Assembly: GCA_903832075.1 (NCBI GenBank)
Contig: CAILAF010000395.1
Coordinates: forward strand, 1-9,331
DNA length: 9,331 nt
Source: an uncultured Chitinophagaceae bacterium
GTDB lineage: Bacteria > Bacteroidota > Bacteroidia > Chitinophagales > Chitinophagaceae
Reading direction: 5' to 3'
The translations under genes were made by a program, and so were the position numbers. Positions 1-7,373 of this stretch are shown piece after piece (the first letter of the stretch is position 1; every line of letters starts with the position of its first letter). Below the pieces are notes generated by a model. It did not search any database. It was not told the origin of the DNA and saw nothing but the letters and a program-made list of their open reading frames with translations.

Positions 1-1
1 G

Positions 2-883
2 ATTCGTGGTGAAGCATTAGATCATGTATTATTTCATGGTCCACCAGGCTTGGGAAAAACAACGCTGTCAAGGATTGTAGCGAATGAGCTTGGTGTAAAC
101 ATAAAAGAAACTTCTGGTCCTGTTATTGAAAAGCCCGGTGATTTGGCCGGCTTATTAACCAATTTAGAAGCGAATGATGTTTTGTTTATTGATGAAATTC
201 ATCGTTTAAGTACGGTGGTGGAAGAATATTTATATGCAGCGATGGAAGATTTTAAAATTGATATCATGATTGATACCGGACCCAATGCAAGAAGTGTTCA
301 AATCAATTTAAATCCATTTACATTAATTGGTGCAACAACAAGAAGTGGATTATTATCCGCACCATTATTATCGCGTTTTGGAATTAAATCAAGATTAGAA
401 TATTATCACTCAGCTATATTAAAAAAAATCATTGAACGCAGTGCAAATATTTTAAACACAAAAATTTCATCTACTGCTGCGGATGAAATTTCTCGCAGAA
501 GTCGCGGCACACCGCGTATCTCCAATAGTTTATTAAGAAGAGTGAGAGATTTTGCGCAAGTATTGAATGATGGTATTATTGATATCGGCATTACACAGCA
601 TGCATTAAAAGCATTGAATGTAGATGAACATGGTTTAGATGAAATGGATAACAGAATTTTATTGACCATCATTGAAAAATTTAAAGGCGGACCTGTAGGC
701 CTTACCACCATTGCAACAGCCGTTGGTGAAGAGTCCGGAACGATTGAAGAAGTGTATGAACCTTTTTTAATTCAGGAAGGATTTTTACAACGCACACCAC
801 GCGGAAGAGAAGTTACAGCGAAAGCATATAATCATTTAGGGAAAACAATTCCAAAAGGTGGACAATCAAATTTATTTGTATAA
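2..883 (+). CDS. ruvB: Holliday junction branch migration ATPase RuvB (5' end cut by window edge)
   Basis: RuvB is the AAA+ hexameric motor that, with RuvA, drives branch migration of Holliday junctions in the cytoplasm before RuvC resolves them. The frame is open from base 2, so 293 residues are visible. Matching the Walker A lysine (K19 here) to K68 of E. coli RuvB implies that about 49 N-terminal residues lie outside the window. Visible motifs, in fragment numbering, are Walker A GPPGLGKT (13-20), Walker B DEIH (64-67), the sensor-1 region GATTRSG (110-116), the arginine finger in SRFG (R125, spaced from Walker A as R174 is in E. coli), and the sensor-2 region RGTPRI (168-173). The C-terminal winged-helix domain follows, with GGPVGL and the near-invariant QRTPRGR. 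A TTG inside Walker A (base 50) is not a start. The gene ends at TAA 881-883, directly before a terminator. No lesions are seen. Confidence 0.97.
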   Translation: MRGEALDHVLFHGPPGLGKTTLSRIVANELGVNIKETSGPVIEKPGDLAGLLTNLEANDVLFIDEIHRLSTVVEEYLYAAMEDFKIDIMIDTGPNARSVQINLNPFTLIGATTRSGLLSAPLLSRFGIKSRLEYYHSAILKKIIERSANILNTKISSTAADEISRRSRGTPRISNSLLRRVRDFAQVLNDGIIDIGITQHALKALNVDEHGLDEMDNRILLTIIEKFKGGPVGLTTIATAVGEESGTIEEVYEPFLIQEGFLQRTPRGREVTAKAYNHLGKTIPKGGQSNLFV

Positions 884-920
884 ATAAAAAATGCCACATT
901 ATTACTGTGGCATTTTTTAT
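884..920. terminator. Symmetric (bidirectional) intrinsic terminator between ruvB and the response regulator
   Basis: An arm at 886-898 (A-run then TGCCACA) pairs perfectly over 13 bp with 906-918 (TGTGGCA then T-run), around a 7-nt loop (899-905). Two more A/T pairs extend it to 884-920. Because the arm begins with an A-run and ends with a T-run, the stem is followed by U-rich RNA whichever strand is transcribed. It starts right after the ruvB stop and lies 20 bp past the stop of the convergent response-regulator gene, so it can serve both. Confidence 0.9.
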
Positions 921-940
921 TTAATTTTTTCAATCATTAT

Positions 941-1639
941 TTATGGCGCAACCAATCTAAATCCATTACCATGAATATTTACAATTTCAATATTGGTATC
1001 ATCTTTTAGATATTTGCGCAATTTGGCAATATAAACATCCATACTTCTTCCGTTAAAATAAGTATCGCTGCCCCATATTTTTTTCAAAGCTCGTTCACGT
1101 GGTAACAAATCATTTTTATGTTCTGCCAACATTTTCAATAACTCATTTTCTTTCGGGGATAAAGTTTGTGTTTTGCCTTCGTGTGTTAATTCGCGCAACT
1201 TAGGATTGAAATGATAAGCACCCATATCAAATTCAATATTATCATTAATTCTGTTTTCTTCTTCATTGCGTTTTAAGATGGCTTTAATTTTCATCAATAA
1301 AACTTCACTGTCAAATGGTTTAGTGATATAATCATCCGCACCCAATTTATAACCCTGAATAATATCTTCTTTCATTGTTTTAGCGCTCAGAAAAAATAAC
1401 GGAACATCCGGATCAATATCACGAATCTCTTCCGCCAAAGTAAATCCATCCACATGCGGCATCATCACATCCAATAAACATATATCGGCTTTCTCTCGCT
1501 GAAATGCAGCCATACCAAGCCTTCCATCGCGTTCAAGAATTACATTGTAATCATTCAGTTCTAAATAATTTTTCAATACCATTCCTAAATTGGTATCATC
1601 TTCACACAATAAAATCTTATATTTTTTCTTGTCTTCCAT
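941..1639 (-). CDS. rprY: OmpR/PhoB-family two-component response regulator, RprY-like
   Basis: The product is a 232-residue cytoplasmic transcription factor activated by phosphorylation from a sensor histidine kinase. The receiver domain spans about residues 7-122. It has the acidic pocket E13-D14-D15, phospho-acceptor D57 in LLDVMMP, the switch residue S85, Y104, and conserved K107 in the KPF motif. The C-terminal OmpR-type winged helix spans about 135-230 and contains NGRSMDVYIAKLRKYL, a recognition-helix signature typical of Bacteroidota RprY-like proteins. The assignment comes from remembered resemblance to Bacteroides RprY over the whole length. The symbol is a subfamily label, not proven orthology. 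Start ATG at 1637-1639 has no Shine-Dalgarno, as usual in the phylum. No histidine kinase gene is adjacent: the neighbour upstream is the XRE regulator and the one downstream is convergent ruvB. A 10-bp direct repeat upstream could be a regulatory site. Confidence 0.92.
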   Translation of the reverse strand: MEDKKKYKILLCEDDTNLGMVLKNYLELNDYNVILERDGRLGMAAFQREKADICLLDVMMPHVDGFTLAEEIRDIDPDVPLFFLSAKTMKEDIIQGYKLGADDYITKPFDSEVLLMKIKAILKRNEEENRINDNIEFDMGAYHFNPKLRELTHEGKTQTLSPKENELLKMLAEHKNDLLPRERALKKIWGSDTYFNGRSMDVYIAKLRKYLKDDTNIEIVNIHGNGFRLVAP

Positions 1640-1700
1640 GAGTTTGAGGTTTAATAATCAAATAAAGATAAAACAAAGCCAATTAACATGCCAGTTACCG

Positions 1701-1759
1701 CAATCTTTTGTTAAAAACAAGTGAATGTGTTAAAGAAAAGTTTATGTGACAATCTTTTG
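1701..1759. repeat. 10-bp direct repeat CAATCTTTTG upstream of the response regulator
   Basis: CAATCTTTTG occurs at 1701-1710 and exactly again at 1750-1759, 49 bp start to start. On the gene's strand the copies read CAAAAGATTG and lie 62 and 111 bp upstream of the ATG at 1639. Tandem half-sites in one orientation are what OmpR/PhoB-type regulators bind, though their usual period is 10-11 bp, so these would be two separate sites rather than one dimer site. The match is seen directly; the regulatory role is inferred. In AT-rich DNA a 10-bp match over 190 bp could be chance. Confidence 0.35.
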
Positions 1760-1829
1760 GAATACTATTTGACTTCGTTGCGTCGCACACTTGTACGGAT
1801 TGTTCTTTATTCAACTTTTATTAAAATTG

Positions 1830-2063
1830 CTAACGGCTAAATAATTTTTTATAACTTTTAGCATCCATGTATTCTAAAATATCTCCGGGCTGACATTCTA
1901 ATATTTTACAAATTTCTTCTAATGTACTAAAGCGAACAGCTTTTGCTTTGCCACTTTTTAAAATGCTCATATTAGCAATAGTAATACCTGCCTTTTCACT
2001 GAGTTCAGTTAAACTCATTTTACGTTTGGCAAGCATTACATCTAAGTTTACTACTATGGGCAT
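1830..2063 (-). CDS. Small XRE/Cro-C1-type helix-turn-helix regulator (YozG-like)
   Basis: A 77-residue protein that is almost entirely one Cro/C1-type HTH domain and probably binds DNA as a dimer in the cytoplasm. The fold is visible as LDVMLAKRKMSLTELSEKAG (helices 1-2, about residues 8-27), ITIANMSILKSGKAKAVRF (turn and recognition helix, about 28-46), then STLEEICKILECQPGDILEY, the signature end of the YozG-like subgroup. A short basic tail (KSYKKLFSR) follows. Its ATG starts one base after the stop codon of the upstream membrane-protein gene, so translation is probably coupled. In many bacteria regulators of this subgroup sit beside DUF2975 membrane proteins, as here. It is the last gene of the minus-strand run, and I see no clear terminator in the 190 bp that follow. 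The target DNA is unknown; autoregulation is the simplest guess. Confidence 0.9.
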   Translation of the reverse strand: MPIVVNLDVMLAKRKMSLTELSEKAGITIANMSILKSGKAKAVRFSTLEEICKILECQPGDILEYMDAKSYKKLFSR

Positions 2064-2064
2064 A

Positions 2065-3228
2065 TTATACAGTTAAATCTTGTTCTTGTTGTAATTGATA
2101 ACCCCGTTTGAAAGCTTTCGCAACAATAAAAAATGCTATTGACAATAAAAATAAATTATAGTTTTCACTCAAGGCCAATGAAAATTTAGTTAAATGAAAT
2201 TCTTTTGGAATTGTATTTCTAAAAATATAATCAAAGAAATAAGGAGTAATTAATTCAATTAAGTTGAATACAAAAAAGCCAGCAGACATGAAATATAAAT
2301 AGTTGATATTTTTTTGAATAAACGCTTTGCCTCTTGAAATATTAAAAACGATTTGAGCTGGTAAACCCGCAGCTAAGTATAGAAAAAATACAGAAATAAG
2401 AAATCTTACAACGATAAATAATTTTGATAACCAATTGTACTGCAATTTTGTAATAGGTATTAAAACTGTTCTTAGTTTTTCAGAATATCTAACAGGTATC
2501 TCTTTGATAAATGAATGTCCAACATCAAAAGTGTCATACTTATTTTTTTTAACGCTATCCCATTTTGTATAAACAAGAATATATTTGTCATTTACAATTA
2601 AAAATTGTTTCGAATCAAATTTCCATTTTGGGTTTAATGTATATAATGAATATCCTTTCAATGATAAATAAAATTCTTCAGGAGTATTTAACTTTGCAGT
2701 AAATATTTTACTCAGTTCAGCACCCCTGTCATTCATTCTTTTGTTCAAAAACTCTAATTCTTCATTTGTTTTCTTATAGTCTGTATTATTTTTATTAATA
2801 AAATTTTTCAGTGAATCTCCAATTCTTACCATTATTGAATCTTTATTATATAATCCTGGTCTATTTAATTCATAGTTCGGTTTTGTCATTCCACAGATAC
2901 TTAATAAACCAAGCCCATAACTTTTTGAAGGGGAACCTTCCAATCTTTGTTCTTTTAATCTTTTAATTAAATCAATACTATCCTGTATTTTTTTATATTG
3001 ATAATGCGGAAGTGAATCGTTTAAATGAAAGTTAAGCGTTGGATATAATTCGTCTATTATTTCCTTAGGTAAACTATCGGGATAAATACTTGCACTATTA
3101 TAATGCGGATTGTTGCCTACTCCATCCGAAGGATCTCTCATTAATAAGCGATAATAATCTAAATAAGAATAAAAAGCAAAAACCACTCCAATGATGAGCG
3201 CAATCCAACTAAAATATTTTTTTGGCAT
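2065..3228 (-). CDS. DUF2975-like membrane protein with large extracytoplasmic insert
   Basis: A 387-residue membrane protein of unknown function. Predicted helices lie at about 6-24, 270-293, 310-330 and 354-371. Basic residues at the N-terminus (MPKK), in the 296-309 loop and after the last helix place those parts inside the cell and residues ~25-268 outside. The C-terminal third resembles DUF2975: a GLPAQIVFNISRGKAF loop after helix 2, and the ending FKRGYQLQQEQDLTV, very close to the family's usual RRGxxLQEEQDLTV ending. Typical DUF2975 proteins are only about 150-200 residues; the extra length is all in the loop between helices 1 and 2. That loop is rich in charged and polar residues, has a likely helical stretch (about 135-170), and resembles no domain I recognise. 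The start at ATG 3226-3228 is needed to include helix 1. It lies 62 bp after recQ and joins the XRE gene by a 1-nt gap. A role as a sensor controlling the XRE protein is inference. Confidence 0.75.
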   Translation of the reverse strand: MPKKYFSWIALIIGVVFAFYSYLDYYRLLMRDPSDGVGNNPHYNSASIYPDSLPKEIIDELYPTLNFHLNDSLPHYQYKKIQDSIDLIKRLKEQRLEGSPSKSYGLGLLSICGMTKPNYELNRPGLYNKDSIMVRIGDSLKNFINKNNTDYKKTNEELEFLNKRMNDRGAELSKIFTAKLNTPEEFYLSLKGYSLYTLNPKWKFDSKQFLIVNDKYILVYTKWDSVKKNKYDTFDVGHSFIKEIPVRYSEKLRTVLIPITKLQYNWLSKLFIVVRFLISVFFLYLAAGLPAQIVFNISRGKAFIQKNINYLYFMSAGFFVFNLIELITPYFFDYIFRNTIPKEFHLTKFSLALSENYNLFLLSIAFFIVAKAFKRGYQLQQEQDLTV

Positions 3229-3290
3229 AGCGAGCTATTTTCCGCTAAAATATAAACATTTATCGAAAAACAATAAAAAATAGTTGAAAT

Positions 3291-5195
3291 TTAATATTTA
3301 CAGATTTTACCCTCTTTATTGGCTTTTATTTTTTGTTCGCTTTGCAGAAACTCAAAAACTTTCCAGAAATTTTCTTTTTTAATATGCGAATGCAATTGAA
3401 CCAATTCTTTTAAATCAATTCCATTTGTTGAAATCGCATTATAAATACTTTGTTCAATAGTTTTAAAATCATTGTTGTTTACTACAGAAGATCTTTTATT
3501 TAAACAATTATCGCAAACGCCGCAATCATTTTTTGTATCATCTCCGAAATAGTTGGCGATAAATTTACTTCGGCATTCATTTCCCAAATGCAAATAATTA
3601 AGCATTGTATCAACTCTTGTTTGATATTGTTTTTTTCTTTTAAAATAATTATCCTGGTTGATGTGTAAATTTTTCGCCGGCGCACGATTTAAAATAAAAT
3701 GTATTTGCGGTGTTTCTTTCTGCGGTAAGTATTCAATAAGTCCGAACGATTGTAATTGTTTTAAATCGTTGTAAATTTTTTCGTAAGGCAATTTGCAAAG
3801 TTTGGCAATTTGTTTTTCATTAATCGAAACACGGTTATCATAAATGCCCTGATAAGTTCTTAATAAACATTTCATCACAGTTTCTAATTGAGGATGTGAA
3901 TGTTCAACATCATTCAACACAATTTTATCGGCAGTAAAACAAACTTGCGACGGTAAAAAAATATTTTCCGAAAAAGTTAAATGTCCTTCCTGTTCCAGCA
4001 CTTTCAAAACATTTATCACCAAATGAATATCTAATTTAAAATTCTTTACAAATGCAATCAAATCAAAATCATAATAATTTCCTTCACCCACTCCAACAGG
4101 GATTTGTAAAAAATCTGCCAAACATTGATATACATTTCTTATTTCCTGAACCGATGGGAAACGCTTATCCGGCAATACTTTCAGCTCTTGCTCATCATTT
4201 GTTTGAAATAATAAAACAGCATAAGATCTTTTTTCATCTCGTCCTGCACGTCCTGTTTCCTGATAATAATTTTCTAAACAATCAGGTGTATCAAAATGAA
4301 TCACAGTTCTTACATCAGGTTTATCAATACCCATTCCAAATGCATTGGTGCAAACTATTATTCTTGTTTGATTATTGATCCATGCATTTTGTTTTTCAGT
4401 TCTTTGTTCCTGCGTTAATCCTGCATGATAATGATCTGCCGAAATATTTTGTAGAAATAAAAGATCAGCAACATTTTTTGTTTGCTTTCTACTGCTGCAA
4501 TAAATAATGCCGCTGCCCGAAACATTATTTAATATTTCGATGGCTTTATTTATTTTACTATCCACATGAAAAACAGAATAAGAAAGATTTGGTTTTTCAA
4601 ATGATTGTTTAAAAACATTTTCATGTTTGAATTGTAATTGCTGAACAATATCTTTTTGAACAAGTGGTGTTGCCGAAGCAGTTAATGCGATAACAGGAAT
4701 ATTTTTTAATTCATTTCTTAATTCAACAATTTTTAAATACTGTGGGCGAAAATCATATCCCCATTGCGAAATACAATGTGCTTCATCAACAGCAATTAAA
4801 TTAATATTGAGATGATGTAAATATTCTTTAAATGAATTGCTTTGCAATCGTTCAGGCGAAACATATAAAAATTTATAGTTACCATGTTCTGCATTTTCTA
4901 AAACAGTTTGCACTTCATATAAACTCATGCTGCTGTTTATGTATGCGGCAGTAATACTTTTTTGTAATAAATTTTCAACCTGATCTTTCATTAATGCAAT
5001 GAGCGGAGAAATTACCAAACACATTCCATCATTCATCAATGCAGGAATTTGAAAGCAAACAGATTTGCCACCACCCGTAGGAAGCAGTGCCAGCGTGTCT
5101 TTCCCGTCAAGAACAGATCGAATAATTTTTTCCTGTTCACCGCGAAAAGATTCGTGGCTCCAATATTTTTTAAGAATTTGTTTTGCTGAATTCAT
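3291..5195 (-). CDS. recQ: RecQ-family ATP-dependent 3'-5' DNA helicase
   Basis: RecQ unwinds duplex, forked and joint DNA using ATP in recombination and replication-fork repair. With ATG 5193-5195 as start the product has 634 residues. Motifs are motif 0 FRGEQ (17-21), Walker A PTGGGKS (39-45), motif II DEAH (137-140) followed by the RecQ aromatic-rich loop SQWGYDFRP (143-151), motif III TASAT (172-176), and motif VI QETGRAGRD (312-320). Zinc-binding cysteines C541, C558, C561 and C564 have the 17-3-3 spacing of E. coli RecQ. About 220 residues lie between motif VI and the first cysteine, against about 50 in E. coli; the extra segment holds two winged-helix-like stretches (about 376-411 and 458-491). 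Only 70 residues follow the zinc site and I see no HRDC domain. The ATG is preferred to an in-frame TTG seven codons upstream (5214-5216), which would add MYLHHHT and nearly touch the ATPase stop. It lies 25 bp after the copper ATPase gene. Confidence 0.94.
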   Translation of the reverse strand: MNSAKQILKKYWSHESFRGEQEKIIRSVLDGKDTLALLPTGGGKSVCFQIPALMNDGMCLVISPLIALMKDQVENLLQKSITAAYINSSMSLYEVQTVLENAEHGNYKFLYVSPERLQSNSFKEYLHHLNINLIAVDEAHCISQWGYDFRPQYLKIVELRNELKNIPVIALTASATPLVQKDIVQQLQFKHENVFKQSFEKPNLSYSVFHVDSKINKAIEILNNVSGSGIIYCSSRKQTKNVADLLFLQNISADHYHAGLTQEQRTEKQNAWINNQTRIIVCTNAFGMGIDKPDVRTVIHFDTPDCLENYYQETGRAGRDEKRSYAVLLFQTNDEQELKVLPDKRFPSVQEIRNVYQCLADFLQIPVGVGEGNYYDFDLIAFVKNFKLDIHLVINVLKVLEQEGHLTFSENIFLPSQVCFTADKIVLNDVEHSHPQLETVMKCLLRTYQGIYDNRVSINEKQIAKLCKLPYEKIYNDLKQLQSFGLIEYLPQKETPQIHFILNRAPAKNLHINQDNYFKRKKQYQTRVDTMLNYLHLGNECRSKFIANYFGDDTKNDCGVCDNCLNKRSSVVNNNDFKTIEQSIYNAISTNGIDLKELVQLHSHIKKENFWKVFEFLQSEQKIKANKEGKICKY

Positions 5196-5220
5196 TGTGT
5201 GATGATGAAGATACAACTCA

Positions 5221-7350
5221 TCAAACTACGTTTTTAAAATTCAACCACAAAGAATTTATTGCTAAAACTACATCACTCAATCCCATTACCATTGCGCCAA
5301 ATGTTGGACTTAAAAATCCGAATGCAGCAATTGGAATGGCAACAATATTATAAGCAAATGCCCAAAATAAATTTCCTTTAATAGTATTATAAGTTTGTTT
5401 GCCTAAACCCAAAGCAAGCGGTAAATTTTTTAATCCATGATTCATTAAAACAACTTGCGCACTCTGCATAGCAACTTGTGATGCATCGCTTAATGAAATA
5501 CCAACGGTTGCTTTAGCCAATGCAGGTGCATCATTAATTCCATCGCCAACCATTGCTGTTGGAGCAATTGAATTGTATTCCGCAATCTTTTTTAATTTTT
5601 GTTCAGGTGTTTGTTCAAAAATAATTTCATCAATGCCAAGCGCATTACCGACTTTTTCAGATTTTTCTTTTCTATCGCCACTTAGTAAAATTGTTTTAAT
5701 ATTTTTTGATTTCAATAATGCAATTACATCTTTTGCTTCAGGTCTTATTTCATCAGCTACATCAATCCAACCAATTAATTCTTCGTTGCGAATAATATAA
5801 ACATTATGTGCTTCGTCTTTTGTAAATGATTTTGCAATAGTATAAGAACCTGCAAAATATTCATTGCCTTCTTTGTCTTTTGATTGAATGCCGATGCCTT
5901 TTATTTCTTCAACTGATGACCATCTTAATTCATCTTTTATTTTAAAATGATGAGTGATTGCTTTTGCAATGGGGTGATTAGAATATTTTTCAATTGAATA
6001 AATAATTTTTTTAAATTCTTCTTCATTCACAACTTGAAACTTGAAATCAGTAACTTGAAACTTTCCTGTTGTTAATGTTCCGGTTTTGTCAAATACAACT
6101 TGTTTAATATCTTTAAAAATTTCTAAACTTTTTGCATTTTTAAATAGTATACCATTTCTTGCTGCTCGCCCCAAACCCACAGCTACAGCAGCTGGCGTGG
6201 CAAGTCCCATTGCACATGGACAAGAAATTACCAATACGGCAATGCTTCGTAATAAACTATCACCAAAGCTTTTATCTGCGAAAAAATAATTAATGGCAAG
6301 CGTTAATAATGCAATGCTTACAACAGTTGGAACAAACACAGCACTTATTTTATCGGCTAATTGTTGAACCGGTGGTTTTTCTGTTTGTGCGGCTTTTACC
6401 AATTTTAAAATATGTGAGAGAACCGTGTCTTCGCCAACAGCAGTTATTTGTGCTTTTATTGTTCCGCTTTCAATAATACTTCCACCAATTAATTGATCTT
6501 TTATTTTTTTTATAATTGGAACACTTTCTCCAGTGATGATAGATTCATTAACATTTGCATCGCCCCATAAAATTTTACAATCCATTGGCACATGTTCGCC
6601 ATCACGAATTAAAACCAAATCACCAACATGCAAAGTTGTTCCTTCAACTTGAAAAATTTGTTCTTGATGTTGATCGTCAAACACAATCATATTCGCCATC
6701 ACTTTTTGCGAAACGGCTAATTTTTTTAATGCATCTTGAGTTTTTTCAATAGATACATCTTCCATCCAATTTCCTAAAAAAACTAAAGTGAGTGTTGTAC
6801 ATGCAGTTTCAAAAAATAAATATTCGGAAGCATTATGAATGATTAATCCGTATAAGCTGTAACCAAATGCTGCAGTGGATCCCAGCGTAATCAATACATT
6901 CATATTCGGAATTCCATGCAACAAACTTTTGATAGCACTTCTTCCAAAAAAATCCATTCCAACAATATAAACAGGAACGGTTAAAATAAGTTGCACATTA
7001 GGATTCATTAAAGCATGAATATGTACACCTGGAATCATATGCAATAACAAAGGCGTAGTAAAAATTATGCAAAACCAAAAACGTTGTAAATGATTTTTAA
7101 ACGGTAATGCACCACTAACATCATCATGGTGATTATGTCCTTTTTGTTCATGTTGAACATGGTATCCTAATTTATTAATTCCTTTTTCAATTTTTTCTTT
7201 TGTAGTGTTCCCGTTCATCTCAAAACTTACATCACCGCCAATAAAATTTACTTGCACATTTTGCAAACCTTCACTTTTTAAATATTTATCAATGGTTAGT
7301 GCACAATTGGTGCAACTCATTCCATTCACTTTTAAATTCACTTTCTCCAT
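5221..7350 (-). CDS. copA: Cu(+)-type P1B heavy-metal-translocating ATPase (CopA-like)
   Basis: A 709-residue inner-membrane pump that uses ATP to move Cu(+) (perhaps Ag(+)) out of the cytoplasm. One N-terminal HMA domain carries GMSCTNC (C13, C16), followed by a His-rich linker (64-75). The membrane core has eight expected helices. Signatures are TGES of the actuator domain (273-276), CPC in helix 6 (377-379), the phosphorylated aspartate in DKTGT (D421), the HP pair of the nucleotide domain (459-460), and GDGIND (602-607). Cu(+) specificity is supported by CPC plus YN-x4-P in helix 7 (Y667, N668, P673). Helix 8 reads MGLSDVVLAIN, with aspartate where many CopA proteins have a second serine. 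A 12-bp direct repeat at 6031-6063 encodes KFQV twice. The gene is first of the minus-strand run and divergent from tsaE. Its 5' region holds a palindrome and an inverted repeat that may control it. No copper chaperone or copper regulator gene is visible. Confidence 0.93.
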   Translation of the reverse strand: MEKVNLKVNGMSCTNCALTIDKYLKSEGLQNVQVNFIGGDVSFEMNGNTTKEKIEKGINKLGYHVQHEQKGHNHHDDVSGALPFKNHLQRFWFCIIFTTPLLLHMIPGVHIHALMNPNVQLILTVPVYIVGMDFFGRSAIKSLLHGIPNMNVLITLGSTAAFGYSLYGLIIHNASEYLFFETACTTLTLVFLGNWMEDVSIEKTQDALKKLAVSQKVMANMIVFDDQHQEQIFQVEGTTLHVGDLVLIRDGEHVPMDCKILWGDANVNESIITGESVPIIKKIKDQLIGGSIIESGTIKAQITAVGEDTVLSHILKLVKAAQTEKPPVQQLADKISAVFVPTVVSIALLTLAINYFFADKSFGDSLLRSIAVLVISCPCAMGLATPAAVAVGLGRAARNGILFKNAKSLEIFKDIKQVVFDKTGTLTTGKFQVTDFKFQVVNEEEFKKIIYSIEKYSNHPIAKAITHHFKIKDELRWSSVEEIKGIGIQSKDKEGNEYFAGSYTIAKSFTKDEAHNVYIIRNEELIGWIDVADEIRPEAKDVIALLKSKNIKTILLSGDRKEKSEKVGNALGIDEIIFEQTPEQKLKKIAEYNSIAPTAMVGDGINDAPALAKATVGISLSDASQVAMQSAQVVLMNHGLKNLPLALGLGKQTYNTIKGNLFWAFAYNIVAIPIAAFGFLSPTFGAMVMGLSDVVLAINSLWLNFKNVV
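6031..6063. repeat. 12-bp in-frame direct repeat inside copA
   Basis: AACTTGAAACTT occurs at 6031-6042 and again at 6052-6063. The 21-bp offset keeps the frame, and each copy encodes KFQV on the minus strand, giving KFQVTDFKFQVV at residues 430-441, early in the nucleotide-binding domain. The first copy continues with a further partial unit (CTTGAAAT). The reading frame is intact and the domain length looks normal, so the repeat is tolerated. Confidence 0.6.
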
Positions 7351-7373
7351 ATATATATTTTATGCAGCGTCAA

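Noticed and set aside
50..52. TTG as a start of ruvB
   Set aside because: It lies inside the Walker A motif; the frame is open to the left edge and encodes RGEALDHVLFHGPPG before it.
406..711. 101-codon minus-strand open frame opposite ruvB
   Set aside because: It lies wholly within a well-conserved gene and its translation shows no protein-like pattern; an antisense shadow.
1708..1720. Small palindrome TTGTT-AAA-AACAA upstream of the response regulator
   Set aside because: Only five A/T-rich pairs; expected by chance in such composition. No terminator-like stability.
3247..3274. Possible promoter for the DUF2975 gene (TATATTTT with ATTG 16 bp upstream, minus strand)
   Set aside because: The final G of the -7 box is missing and the spacing is shorter than the usual 19-21 bp; too weak in AT-rich DNA.
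4052..4378. 108-codon plus-strand open frame opposite recQ
   Set aside because: Antisense shadow of a conserved region including helicase motifs; rich in N, H, F and L as expected from reversed AT-rich coding.
5196..5216. TTG start seven codons upstream for recQ
   Set aside because: It adds only MYLHHHT, which is not family-like. The ATG at 5193-5195 gives MNSAKQILKKYW, the usual RecQ beginning.
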